Shown here: piece after piece, positions 33,157-41,926 of the stretch | Position numbering within the stretch: the first letter of the stretch is position 1 | How the letters are laid out: each line of letters opens with the position of its first letter | Source: Rhodococcus opacus B4 | GTDB taxonomy: Bacteria > Actinomycetota > Actinomycetes > Mycobacteriales > Mycobacteriaceae | Length of the DNA: 64,000 bases | Direction: 5' to 3' | Assembly (NCBI RefSeq): GCF_000010805.1 | Contig: NC_012522.1 | Coordinates: 6,262,001 to 6,326,000, forward strand | The notes under the pieces: generated by a model | The model's input: the letters and a program-made list of their open reading frames with translations, nothing else | The model's database searches: none | What the model was told of the DNA's origin: nothing | Translations under genes and position numbers: made by a program

Positions 33157-33783
33157 TCAGCTCTCGGCGCCCTCTTCGGCCGGAGCCGCGGCGGTCTCGC
33201 CCTCGGCTTCGCCGGTCTCCTCTTCGAGGTCGGCAGCGGTCGGGGCTGCGACGACGTTGACGATGAGCAGCTCTTCGTCGGCCTGCAGGGTCGCGCCCTT
33301 GGGCAGCTCGAGCTGGTTGGCCAGGATCTGGGTGCCGACCTCGAGGCCCTCGACGGAAACCTCGATCTGCTCGGGGATGTGCAGCGCGTCGGCCTCGAGG
33401 GAGACGGTGGCGGCATCCTGCGCGACCAGGGTGCCGGAAGCGGCTTCACCGGTGACGACGACGGGAACGTCGACGGTGACCTTCTCGCCCTTCTTGATGA
33501 CGAGGAGGTCGGCGTGCTCGATGTAGTTGCGGATCGGGTGAACCACGACCGACTTGGTGAGCGCGACCTGCTCCTTGCCGTCGATGTCGAGGGTCAGGAC
33601 GGCGTTGGTGCCGTGCGCGCGCAGGATGGCGGCGAATTCGCGGGAGGGCACGTTCAGGTGGCGGGGGTCCTCACCGTGGCCGTACAGGACCGCGGGGACC
33701 TGGCCGTCGCGGCGCGCGCGGCGGGCGGCGCCCTTGCCGAACTCGGTGCGCACGGCGGCTACGAGGCGATTTTCGTCAGACAT
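33157..33783 (-). CDS. rplY: 50S ribosomal protein L25 (Ctc type)
   Basis: 208-aa long-form L25 that binds 5S rRNA. The N-terminal L25 domain (RLVAAVRTEFGKGAARRARR, then VPAVLYGHGEDPRHLNVPSR) is followed by the C-terminal TL5-like beta domain. The tail from about residue 180 is acidic and Ala/Glu-rich. The ATG at 33783 is chosen over one 8 codons upstream on family length. Backbone gene, directly upstream of pth. The 294 bp upstream of it hold its promoter and that of the divergent GAF regulator; no strong operator was recognised there. Confidence 0.95.
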   Translation of the reverse strand: MSDENRLVAAVRTEFGKGAARRARRDGQVPAVLYGHGEDPRHLNVPSREFAAILRAHGTNAVLTLDIDGKEQVALTKSVVVHPIRNYIEHADLLVIKKGEKVTVDVPVVVTGEAASGTLVAQDAATVSLEADALHIPEQIEVSVEGLEVGTQILANQLELPKGATLQADEELLIVNVVAAPTAADLEEETGEAEGETAAAPAEEGAES

Positions 33784-34077
33784 GGTGAAACGGCTCCTAC
33801 AACTCACGGTGGTAACTGGCGGGCGGTTCGAGTCGGCGAGGGACGAACGCGCGACGGCCAGGAGCGAAACGCTCGAGCAGAGCCGTAGCCGCGTCGATCA
33901 CGGTGAGCCAGCCAATCGGAACTTCTGGTTCACCCTCGCCGAGACAACTTATGGAACTCTACCGGATGGCCCGCTGACCTGCTAATCGGGTGTCCTCGGA
34001 CGGCCGCTCGGGCATCGGAGCGCCGCCGCGGCGGCGGACAGTGGTGTGGCTCACAACGCCGAGGTAGCCTCGCCCGT

Positions 34078-35280
34078 GTGAGCGCTGAACGTCCGACCGC
34101 CGACCGGCTGACCGCAGTGGCCACCGGAGTGGACCTGCCGCGTCATGCGCGGCTCCTCAGCCGGGTGCACGACGCCGTGCTGTCCGGACACGTCCCGCCG
34201 GCGCTGCCGCGGGACGTGGTGGCGCGGTCGTGGTCCCGTCTGCAGGCGGGCGGTGTGAGCCCGGACCACTGCGCCGACGTGGAGCCGGCCGACTTCTCCG
34301 AGATCGAGGCGCGGCGCACCCGCACGGCACTGCGCACCGTGCTCCCGGAGTTGCGCAGCACGCTGACGCAGGTCGCGGAAGACGCGAATTTCATCGTCGT
34401 CGTCGCCGACGCCGACGGTGTCCTGTTGTGGCGGGAGGGATCCCGCGGGGTCCGGAAAGCGGCCGACGCGCTCGGGTTCACGGAGGGTGCACGCTGGGCC
34501 GAACAGGCCGTCGGCACCAATGCGATCGGCACGGCGCTGATCGAAGATGCTGCGGTGCAGCTGTTCTCGGCCGAGCACTACGCGCCCACGCACCACGGTT
34601 GGTCCTGCACCGGGTCGCCGGTGCACGATCCGCGCACCGGCGAGATCCTCGGCGTGGTCGACATCAGCGGGTCGGCGATGTCCGTCCACCCCACCACCGT
34701 CGCGCTCGTCCGCACCGCGGTGCGCCTGGCCGAGGCGACGTTGTGGCGCGAGCACACGGCGCAACTGGACAGGCTGCGCGGCCGGGCGGCACCGCTGCTC
34801 GCGTCGGCGGGAGGTCCGGCGCTGGTCGTCGACAAGCACGGGTGGGTCGCGGAGGCCAGCGGCATCGCGGCGCCGGAGCGGGTCGCGGTGCCGAGCCTCG
34901 ACAAGCCGCTGCTCGTCCCGGGGCTCGGGTTGTGTGTGCCCGAACCGCTCGGCGACGGCTGGCTGGTGCGCCGACGCGTCGAGGGGGCGGCCATCGAACT
35001 GGAACTCGACCTCGGCGATGCGCCGCAGGTGACGGTGCGGGGTGACGTCAACTGGACGCGGGCGCTCTCGCCGCGGCACGCACAGATCCTGCGGGTGCTG
35101 TCGGCGGCGGGACCGGCGGGTGTCGATGCCGCCATGCTCAGCGAAGCGTTGTTCGGCGACCGCGACCACGTGGTGGCGGTCCGCGCCGAGGTCTCGCGTC
35201 TGCGCAAGAGTCTCGGCGCGGTCCTGAGTACCCAGCCGTACCGGTTCGCGGCCGGTGTGACCGTCCGGCGCGTGGGTTAG
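34078..35280 (+). CDS. GAF-domain transcriptional regulator
   Basis: 400-aa regulator with the sensory half of AcoR/XylR-like activators but no AAA+ sigma-54 domain. An N-terminal helical part (LPRHARLLSRVHDAVLSG, ALPRDVVARSWSRLQAGGVS) is followed by a GAF domain (about 90-225) with WAEQAVGTNAIGTALIEDAA and APTHHGWSCTGSPVHDPRTG. The C-terminal (about 335-400) is a winged-helix-like segment, LSPRHAQILRVLSAAG to AEVSRLRKSLG. In Rhodococcus such GAF proteins often sit beside aldehyde or alcohol dehydrogenases. Here the neighbour is kst4D, convergent and 6 bp away, so a target is not obvious. Start GTG 34078. Confidence 0.82.
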   Translation: MSAERPTADRLTAVATGVDLPRHARLLSRVHDAVLSGHVPPALPRDVVARSWSRLQAGGVSPDHCADVEPADFSEIEARRTRTALRTVLPELRSTLTQVAEDANFIVVVADADGVLLWREGSRGVRKAADALGFTEGARWAEQAVGTNAIGTALIEDAAVQLFSAEHYAPTHHGWSCTGSPVHDPRTGEILGVVDISGSAMSVHPTTVALVRTAVRLAEATLWREHTAQLDRLRGRAAPLLASAGGPALVVDKHGWVAEASGIAAPERVAVPSLDKPLLVPGLGLCVPEPLGDGWLVRRRVEGAAIELELDLGDAPQVTVRGDVNWTRALSPRHAQILRVLSAAGPAGVDAAMLSEALFGDRDHVVAVRAEVSRLRKSLGAVLSTQPYRFAAGVTVRRVG

Positions 35281-35286
35281 GTCCGG

Positions 35287-36759
35287 TCAGGGCTGCTTCG
35301 CTGCACTGATGCCGGCGCGGCGGCCGTAGAAGCTGCCGTCGCCGAGGGACGTGCCGCTCGCGTAGCCGCCGGCGCACACCCCGGACGTGCACCGTCCGGC
35401 GGCGAAGAGGCCGGGAATGGGTTCGCCGGAAACGTGCAGCACTTCGGAATCGATGCTGGTGCGCAGTCCGCCGAGCGTGAAGCCCAGCGTGAACCCGCGC
35501 AGGTCGAGGGCGGCGACGGGCGTGCCGATCGGCTTCACCCACTCGGACTTCTTGTGCAGCAGCGGGTCCGACCCTTCGGCTGCGTGCTTGTTGTACACCT
35601 CGACGGTCGATTGGAGTGCGCCTGCGGGCAGGCCCATGTCGGACTCGAGTTCCTCGACGGTCTCGGCCACCCACTTCGGCTGCACCCGCAGGAAGGGGGT
35701 GGCGGTGGTCGCCGCCGACCCCTCCTCGTACGCGGCCTCGTCGATGACGAGGAACGCCTGGTTGTCCTGGTGGAACAGCGTCATCTGGCCGATGCGGCCG
35801 GAGTAGGTGTCCTCGGGGACGTACCGCTGTCCCCGCCCGTTGACGAGGATGCCGCGGACGATCAGCTGAGGGTCGCAGACGAAGGCCACTTCCGTGGCGT
35901 CCATGTGCGCGAGGTCGGCGCCGAGCGCCTGCGCCATGAGGATCGACCGGCCGTCGTGTTCCTCGATGGCGGCGCCGGGCCTTCCGATGAGGCGCGGCGC
36001 GTGGGCCTCGATCATCTTGTCGTTGTAGGCGAAGCTGCCGGTCGCGAGGACGACGCCCCGGCGTGCCCGGACGGCGACCTCCTTGCCGTACTGCTTCGCG
36101 AGGATCCCGACCACGCGCCCCGTGTCGTCGGTGATCAGCGTCTGGACCCGCATGTCGTATTCGGCTCGGACTCCGAGCTTTTCGGCGGTCTCGACGAGCG
36201 GCTTCATGAGCATGTAGCCGCCGCCCTTCTCGCCGGTCCGCTTGCCGTCCATCTGCGGAACGTGCCCGCGCGGCGCGGGGGTGGCGATCTCGTTGAAGGG
36301 TGCCGCATTCTCGCCGCCGGAGTACATGAGACCGTCGTCGAACGGGGGCTCCCAGCCGGGTTCGGCCCAGAAGCTCTCCTTGAACGGAACGCCGCAGTCG
36401 ACGAGCCAGTTGTAGTGCTCGACGCTGCCCTCGCAGTAGTCGGTGATCTTCTCCTCGTCGGCGCCCGGGCCGAGCGCCGCCATCATGAACGTCTTCATGT
36501 TCTCGGGGGTGTCCTCGAACCCGCACGCCTTCTGCAGGGGGGTGCCACCGCCGAGGTAGATGAATCCGCCCGCGAGCGCAGCGGCGCCGCCCCACCCACT
36601 GGTGCGCTCGAGAACGAGAACGTCGGCGCCGGCGCGTGCCGCCTCGATGGCGGCGGACACACCGGCGATGCCGTAGCCGGCGACCACGACGTCGGCCTCG
36701 TAGTCCCACTCGGCTACTTCTGCTGCGGACCGGGGGCGGATCGGTGTGGCATCGGCCAT
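35287..36759 (-). CDS. kst4D: 3-ketosteroid-delta4-(5alpha)-dehydrogenase
   Basis: 490-aa FAD flavoprotein that introduces the 4,5 double bond into 3-keto-5alpha-steroids. The FAD-binding motif is VVVAGYGIAGVSAAIEAARA near residue 24. The three residues essential in the crystallised R. jostii RHA1 enzyme (Tyr319, Tyr466, Ser468) are found at exactly those positions: Y319 in VPEDTYSGR, and Y466/S468 in CAGGYASGTS. This makes the assignment strong. The ATG at 36759 has GAGAGGA upstream. The upstream region contains a perfect palindrome matching the KstR operator consensus, which would place the gene in the cholesterol regulon. Confidence 0.94.
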   Translation of the reverse strand: MADATPIRPRSAAEVAEWDYEADVVVAGYGIAGVSAAIEAARAGADVLVLERTSGWGGAAALAGGFIYLGGGTPLQKACGFEDTPENMKTFMMAALGPGADEEKITDYCEGSVEHYNWLVDCGVPFKESFWAEPGWEPPFDDGLMYSGGENAAPFNEIATPAPRGHVPQMDGKRTGEKGGGYMLMKPLVETAEKLGVRAEYDMRVQTLITDDTGRVVGILAKQYGKEVAVRARRGVVLATGSFAYNDKMIEAHAPRLIGRPGAAIEEHDGRSILMAQALGADLAHMDATEVAFVCDPQLIVRGILVNGRGQRYVPEDTYSGRIGQMTLFHQDNQAFLVIDEAAYEEGSAATTATPFLRVQPKWVAETVEELESDMGLPAGALQSTVEVYNKHAAEGSDPLLHKKSEWVKPIGTPVAALDLRGFTLGFTLGGLRTSIDSEVLHVSGEPIPGLFAAGRCTSGVCAGGYASGTSLGDGSFYGRRAGISAAKQP

Positions 36760-36814
36760 GGGAATGTCCTCTCGGGCGGTCACAGGCGCAGTGTGACGTG
36801 GGTAACTCCCAGAC

Positions 36815-36828
36815 TGTAACCTGTTACA
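36815..36828. promoter_or_regulatory. KstR-type operator upstream of kst4D
   Basis: TGTAACCTGTTACA is a perfect 14-bp palindrome fitting the published KstR consensus TnnAACnnGTTnnA. It lies 56 bp upstream of the kst4D start. KstR is the TetR-type repressor of upper cholesterol catabolism in mycobacteria and rhodococci, so steroid induction of kst4D is expected. Confidence 0.75.
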
Positions 36829-36893
36829 AAACAGGGCTCGGAGCATCTCCCGGTCAGTGGGATGTCGGTTCCGGGAGGGCCGCGGGTGCCCGA

Positions 36894-37298
36894 TTACTCC
36901 CGTAGGTCCGTGACGCCCGTGAGTTCGTAGTGCAGCGTCTGCGTGCGTAACAGCCGGTGCGCGAGATGAACCCCGATCCGCTGCACCACGGGATACTTCT
37001 CGTCGATCAGCGCGCCCGCGACCCGCGCCTCCTCACCGGACAGCAGTCGCGCCGTGGCCTGCGCCGGCGGACCCGTGGGCTTCCCGGACCACGTGCACGG
37101 GCGGATTCGGACCTCCGGAAAATTGCGCAGCCGCTTGTTCTTGGACGCCCGGCCCGGGGTGCGGAAGTACGCCCGATCACCCTTCACGGCGAGGTTGACC
37201 GGAGTATCCACCCACGAGCCGTCACGCTTGCGCGTCTGCAGTTGCACGACCTTCTCCGCGGCGAAGCGCGGCAACGCCGGTGATCCCTGGTCAGTCAT
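36894..37298 (-). CDS. PPOX-fold, probably F420-dependent, small protein
   Basis: 134-aa split-barrel protein of the pyridoxamine-phosphate-oxidase-like group, close to the actinobacterial F420-binding family (TIGR03666-like). Features are the N-terminal FAAEKVVQLQTRKRDGSWVD, YFRTPGRASKNKRLRNFPEV, a cofactor phosphate-binding type motif, and the C-terminal RTQTLHYELTGV. Biliverdin reductase Rv2074 and several deazaflavin reductases share this fold. The specific substrate is unknown. It lies 134 bp upstream of kst4D in the same direction; the KstR-type box lies between them. Confidence 0.8.
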   Translation of the reverse strand: MTDQGSPALPRFAAEKVVQLQTRKRDGSWVDTPVNLAVKGDRAYFRTPGRASKNKRLRNFPEVRIRPCTWSGKPTGPPAQATARLLSGEEARVAGALIDEKYPVVQRIGVHLAHRLLRTQTLHYELTGVTDLRE

Positions 37299-37338
37299 CG
37301 CGAAGTCCTGAATCTCGGGTGCATTCCAGCGTACTGCG

Positions 37339-38514
37339 CTAGTTAGCGAGTGTCCGGACCTCGGCGAGGAACCGGTCGAGATCCGCGGGGGAGCAGAAAT
37401 AGTGCGGTGACGCGCGCACCACGGCGTCCAGTCCGCGGGCGCTCATGTCCAGCAGCGTCGAACCGCGCAGGCTGGCCGTGACGGTGACGTCGCGGGAGGC
37501 CAGCTGTTTCCGGACGTCGCCGGGGTCGAACCCGTCGACGGTGAACGAGACGATTCCACACCGGCGGGCGCCGAGGTCGCGCACGGTGACGCCGGGGATC
37601 GCCGCGAGCCCCGACCGAAGGTGCTCGGCCCCTGCCGCCACCGCCGCCTCGACCTCGTCCACTCCGAGGGCGAGGAGATAGTCGGCCGCCACCCCGAGTC
37701 CGAGCCGGGCGGCGACGTCGCATTCCCAGAACTCGAACCGGCTGGCATCGGTCGCGAGGCGGTACGCATCCGCTGCGGTCCACTCCGCGCTGTGCAGGTC
37801 CAGGGCGGCCGGTTCGAGCGTCGCTGCCAGCTCCGGCCGGACGTACAGGAAGCCGGTGCCCCGCGGCGCGCGCAGCCATTTGCGGCCGGTGGCGGACAGA
37901 GCGTCGACGCCCAGTTCGCCCACGTCGACCGCGATCTGGCCGACGGACTGGCACGCGTCGAGCAGCACGAGCGCGCCGTGCGCGTGTGCCAGTTCCGTCA
38001 CGTCGCGGACGGGATTGACCAGGCCGCCGTTGGTGGGCACGTGCACGAGGGACACGAGACGGACCCGGTCGTCGAGGAGCGTCCCGAGGGCGGCGACGTC
38101 GATCTGGCCTGTGGGGTCGCTGGGAATCACGTCGACCGTCGCGCCGACCGACCGGGCCCTCTGCAGGACGGCGATGGCGTTGCTGGCGTACTCGACCTCC
38201 GAGATCAGCACCCGGTCGCCGGCGTGGAGCGGGACGGCGTGGAAGAAGTCGTTCCAGGCGGTGGTGGCGCTGTCGACCAGTGCGATGCTGTCGGCGCTCG
38301 CCCCGATCAGGCGGCCGAGCGACGACTTCACGCCGGCGAGATCGTCGGCTCGTTCCGCGGCCGCGACGTAGCCGCCGACGTCGGCTTCCCGGCGCAGGTG
38401 CGCGAACACCGCGTCCAGGACCGGGGCCGGGGGAAGTGAGGAGCCCGCGCTGTCCAGGAACACCTTGTCGAGGCACCCCGGGGTGTCCCGTCGCGCCTGC
38501 TCGAGATCGAGCAT
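37339..38514 (-). CDS. Class V aminotransferase-fold PLP enzyme, candidate EgtE
   Basis: 391-aa PLP enzyme of the cysteine desulfurase/SufS-like fold. The Schiff-base Lys is K212 in ATGRKWLRAPRGTGFLY and the PLP-binding Asp is D186 in VLLDACQSVGQ. It has TNGGLVNPVRDVTELAHAHG but lacks an obvious long active-site Cys loop like that of desulfurases. It is transcribed divergently from egtABCD (145 bp between starts). That suggests it is EgtE, the lyase that releases ergothioneine from hercynylcysteine sulfoxide. In mycobacteria egtE is collinear with egtABCD, so the arrangement here is different. Selenocysteine-lyase-like or other beta-lyase activity is the alternative. Confidence 0.72.
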   Translation of the reverse strand: MLDLEQARRDTPGCLDKVFLDSAGSSLPPAPVLDAVFAHLRREADVGGYVAAAERADDLAGVKSSLGRLIGASADSIALVDSATTAWNDFFHAVPLHAGDRVLISEVEYASNAIAVLQRARSVGATVDVIPSDPTGQIDVAALGTLLDDRVRLVSLVHVPTNGGLVNPVRDVTELAHAHGALVLLDACQSVGQIAVDVGELGVDALSATGRKWLRAPRGTGFLYVRPELAATLEPAALDLHSAEWTAADAYRLATDASRFEFWECDVAARLGLGVAADYLLALGVDEVEAAVAAGAEHLRSGLAAIPGVTVRDLGARRCGIVSFTVDGFDPGDVRKQLASRDVTVTASLRGSTLLDMSARGLDAVVRASPHYFCSPADLDRFLAEVRTLAN

Positions 38515-38659
38515 GTCCGATACCTCCCGTTTCTCGGTGAATGGACTCGAACGTACCCGGGAGGTTCCTCGAAAAGTATGCCGATGGGGCGTGCATCGAC
38601 GGCCGAGGCGCTCTAATGTCGATAACGACGTTCAGGCGGCGCCCGAAGGGGAGGGTCGA

Positions 38660-39874
38660 ATGGCTACTGCAGTTCAGTCCGTCGAAGCAACGTGTCTCAC
38701 GTCGCGGCCGGCGGCGGAGGCATATCTGGGTGGTGTGTGCTTCAAGCTGGGGCCACCGCAGCTGATCGGCGCGGAATTGGAGTGGCTCACCGCGCAACTG
38801 CCGGAATACCTGCGTCCCGACCTCGCCGCTCTCGCCGAAGCTCTCGGCCCCCACACTCCCCGAACCATCGATCCCGCTTCCCCCGCTCGGCTCCTTCCCG
38901 GCGGCAGCGCCGTCACCGTCGAACCCGGCGGACAGATCGAACTGTCCAGCGCTCCATATCACTCCGCACGCGAATTGTGCGACTATCTCGCCGCCGATCA
39001 GGCGGTTCTCGCGAAATTGTTGTCGTCCCGCTCGATCCTCATGTCTGCCGAAGCCGCAGACACACGCAGGCCCGCCCAGCGACTCCTCCAGTCGCCGCGA
39101 TACTGCGCCATGGAATCCCGCTTCACCGGGATCGGGCCCTTCGGGAAGCTCATGATGTGCAACACCGCCGCCACCCAGATCAGCGTGGACGCCGGAGCCG
39201 ATCCGGTTGCGGTGGAGACGCGGTGGCACCTACTCCATGCGGTCGGACCCGCATTGATCGCGGCCTTCGCGTGTTCACCGCGGCTCTACGGGGTACCCGA
39301 CGGGCAGTGGGCGTCGCAGCGGATGCGGACGTGGCTCGAACTCGATTCGCCGCGCACCACCGGAACCCCGCACAGCGCGGACTACGCGGCGTGGGTGCTG
39401 GACGTGCCGCTCCTGTGCATCCGCAACGACGGACCGGACTGGACGGCACCCGACGGCGCGACTTTCGCGGACTGGGCCGAGGGGGCATTGGACGACATGA
39501 TCGGGCGCCCGACGTCCGCCGACCTCGACTATCACCTCACCACCCTGTTTCCGCCCGTTCGCGCCGCCGGGCATCTCGAGGTGCGCTACCTCGACGCGCA
39601 ACCGGGCGACCAGTGGCGGGTCCCGATCGCGGCGATCGACGCACTGCTGTCGGGGCCGGGAGCCATGGCCGAGGCGCTCGCCGCGGCACTGCCCACCGCG
39701 GAACGCTGGCGGGACGCGGCCGAGTTCGGCCTGGCCGACCTCGAACTACGCGCTGCGGCAACAGCTCTGCTGTCGCTGGCGGCGGCGTACTCGCCCGACC
39801 CCGAATTCGTCCGACTGCTCGATGCCGCCGCCGAACGATGTTGCCGGGGCCAGGCCCCGAGCGAGGAACGCTGA
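38660..39874 (+). CDS. egtA: Glutamate-cysteine ligase for ergothioneine synthesis
   Basis: 404-aa EgtA-type gamma-glutamylcysteine ligase (GCS2-like), supplying gamma-Glu-Cys as the sulfur donor to EgtB. Features are IGAELEWLTAQLPEY, the metal/glutamate-binding part, SVTVEPGGQIELSSAP-like (AVTVEPGGQIELSS), MMCNTAATQISVDAG and HLEVRYLDAQPGDQW. The ATG at 38660 has GGGGAGGG upstream; the frame is open further upstream through the intergenic region but without similarity. The stop overlaps the egtB start (TGATG), so the egtABCD genes form one coupled operon. Confidence 0.92.
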   Translation: MATAVQSVEATCLTSRPAAEAYLGGVCFKLGPPQLIGAELEWLTAQLPEYLRPDLAALAEALGPHTPRTIDPASPARLLPGGSAVTVEPGGQIELSSAPYHSARELCDYLAADQAVLAKLLSSRSILMSAEAADTRRPAQRLLQSPRYCAMESRFTGIGPFGKLMMCNTAATQISVDAGADPVAVETRWHLLHAVGPALIAAFACSPRLYGVPDGQWASQRMRTWLELDSPRTTGTPHSADYAAWVLDVPLLCIRNDGPDWTAPDGATFADWAEGALDDMIGRPTSADLDYHLTTLFPPVRAAGHLEVRYLDAQPGDQWRVPIAAIDALLSGPGAMAEALAAALPTAERWRDAAEFGLADLELRAAATALLSLAAAYSPDPEFVRLLDAAAERCCRGQAPSEER

Positions 39875-41178
39875 TGGGTACCCGCGAGAAGATCGAGACG
39901 GTGCTGACCCGGGCACGGGAGCGCACCGCCGGCTTGACGGACTGTGTCGACGGGGACGACCTCGTCGCGCAGCATTCGCCTCTGATGAGCCCGCTCGTGT
40001 GGGATCTCGCGCACATCGGCAATCAGGAAGAATTGTGGCTCGTGCGGGACGTCGGCGGCCGTGAACCCGTTCGCCGCGACATCGACGAGTTGTACGACGC
40101 GTTCAAACACTCGAGGAACTCCCGGCCGTCGCTGCCGCTGCTGAACCCGGACGAGGCCAGGGAATACGTACGCACCGTTCGAGACAAGGCGTGGGACGTC
40201 CTCGACCGCAGCACGTTTCGGGGCCGCCCGCTCGAGGCGCACGGATTCGCGTTCGGCATGATCGCGCAACACGAGCAGCAGCACGCCGAGACGATGCTCG
40301 CCACCCATCAATTGCGTTCCGGTGCGGCGGTGTTGACCGCCGAGAGCGCGCCCCGTGTCGACGGGGCGATCGCCGAGGACGAAGTGGTCGTTCCCTCCGG
40401 CGAATTCACGATGGGAACGTCGGACGATCCGTGGGCGCTCGACAACGAGAGGTCCGCACATGCGGTGTACGTTCCGGCCTTCGTGATCGACGCCGTCCCC
40501 GTCACCAACGCCCGCTACCTCGAGTTCGTCGACGACGGTGGTTACGCGCGCCCCGAGTTGTGGAGCGAGCGGGGATGGGCACATCGCCTCGACGCAGGCC
40601 TGGAAGCACCCCAGTTCTGGGAGAACGACGGCTGCGGAACCTGGTGGCGTCGCAGGTTCGGGGTCACTGAGCCGATACATCCCCGGGAACCGGTGGTGCA
40701 CGTCTGCTTCTTCGAAGCCGAGGCGTTCGCGCGCTGGGCGGGCAAGAGGCTGCCGACGGAAGCCGAATGGGAGAAGGCGGCGCGGTGGGATCCGTTCACC
40801 GGCGCCTCACGCCGATTCCCCTGGGGCGACGATGAACCCGACGCGTCGCTGGCCAACCTCGGGCAGCGTCACCTCGGACCCGCGGTGGTCGGGGCATATC
40901 CGTCGGGGGCGTCCCCGCTCGGCGTGCATCAGCTGATCGGCGACGTGTGGGAGTGGACGTCGTCGCCCTTCGAGCCCTATCCCGGTTTCTCGGCGTTCCC
41001 GTACCGCGAGTACTCGGAGGTGTTCTACGGCGGCGACTACCGCGTGCTGCGCGGCGGTTCGTTCGGCACCGATCCAGTGGCCTGCCGGGGGACGTTCCGC
41101 AACTGGGACCACCCGATCCGCAGGCAGATCTTCGCCGGATTCCGCTGTGCCCGGGACCTTCCGGGGGACGACCGCTGA
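39874..41178 (+). CDS. egtB: Hercynine oxygenase (ergothioneine sulfoxide synthase) EgtB
   Basis: 434-aa mononuclear non-heme iron enzyme that joins gamma-Glu-Cys to hercynine with O2. The N-terminal DinB-like domain holds the iron ligands H47 (WDLAHIGN) and H133/H137 (AQHEQQHAET). The C-terminal formylglycine-generating-enzyme-like domain has VPSGEFTMGTSDD, NERSAHAVYVPAFVID and RVLRGGSFGT. Position and length are typical. Upstream overlap with egtA and a 1-nt gap to egtC support operon expression. Confidence 0.96.
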   Translation: MGTREKIETVLTRARERTAGLTDCVDGDDLVAQHSPLMSPLVWDLAHIGNQEELWLVRDVGGREPVRRDIDELYDAFKHSRNSRPSLPLLNPDEAREYVRTVRDKAWDVLDRSTFRGRPLEAHGFAFGMIAQHEQQHAETMLATHQLRSGAAVLTAESAPRVDGAIAEDEVVVPSGEFTMGTSDDPWALDNERSAHAVYVPAFVIDAVPVTNARYLEFVDDGGYARPELWSERGWAHRLDAGLEAPQFWENDGCGTWWRRRFGVTEPIHPREPVVHVCFFEAEAFARWAGKRLPTEAEWEKAARWDPFTGASRRFPWGDDEPDASLANLGQRHLGPAVVGAYPSGASPLGVHQLIGDVWEWTSSPFEPYPGFSAFPYREYSEVFYGGDYRVLRGGSFGTDPVACRGTFRNWDHPIRRQIFAGFRCARDLPGDDR

Positions 41179-41179
41179 G

Positions 41180-41926
41180 ATGTGCCGACACCTGGGCTAT
41201 CTGGGACCGGAACGATCAGTGGGCGACCTCGTCGGTTGCGGCGAGAACTCACTGCTGCGCCAGTCGTATGCACCGCGCGACATGAGGGGCGGCGGAACCA
41301 TCAACGCCGACGGGTTCGGCGTCGGATGGTGGGGCGCGGACGGATTCTCCCGCTACCGCAGCGCTGCGCCGCTCTGGTCGGATCCCGTCGTACGAGAGAC
41401 GTTGCCGAACATCCGCTCCCACGCCGTGGTGGCCGCCACCCGGTCGGCGACGGTCGGTATGCCGGTGCAGCACACGGCCTGCGCACCGTTCGCCGACGAC
41501 ACGTGGGCCTTCAGCCACAACGGGGTGGTGCGCGGCTGGCCCGAGTCGCTCGCCGGGCTCGCCGCGGAACTGCCCGTGAGCGATCTGCTGCAACTCGAGG
41601 CGCCGACCGATTCGGCCGCGCTGTGGCTGCTCCTGCGCCGGGCGCTCGGCGAGCAGGACCCCGAGAAGGCGATGAGTTCGCTCGTCCAGTCCGTCGTCGC
41701 GGCGGCCCCGAACTCGCGCCTGAATCTGCTGCTGGGCAACGGCACGGAACTGTGGGCCACCACCTGGCATCACTCGCTGTCGGTGCTCGTCGACGACGAA
41801 CGGGCCATCGTGATGTCCGAACCCTACGACGACGACCCCGCATGGCAATCGATTCCGGACCGGCACTTCGTCAGCGCACGCGCCGGACACCTGATCGTCA
41901 CCCCGCTCGAGATGGGAGCACGATGA
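41180..41926 (+). CDS. egtC: Gamma-glutamyl hercynylcysteine sulfoxide hydrolase EgtC
   Basis: 248-aa class II glutamine-amidotransferase-fold (Ntn) hydrolase that removes the gamma-glutamyl group. The nucleophile is Cys2 (MCRHLGYLG), exposed after Met removal. Other features are INADGFGVGWW and FSHNGVVRGWPESL, including the Asn/Gly oxyanion motif. It overlaps egtD by 4 nt (ATGA). Confidence 0.95.
   Translation: MCRHLGYLGPERSVGDLVGCGENSLLRQSYAPRDMRGGGTINADGFGVGWWGADGFSRYRSAAPLWSDPVVRETLPNIRSHAVVAATRSATVGMPVQHTACAPFADDTWAFSHNGVVRGWPESLAGLAAELPVSDLLQLEAPTDSAALWLLLRRALGEQDPEKAMSSLVQSVVAAAPNSRLNLLLGNGTELWATTWHHSLSVLVDDERAIVMSEPYDDDPAWQSIPDRHFVSARAGHLIVTPLEMGAR

Noticed and set aside
33813..33829. 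AACTGGC-containing sequence upstream of rplY
   Set aside because: Only the first half resembles the 17-bp cluster operator; the second half-site is missing, so it is taken as chance.
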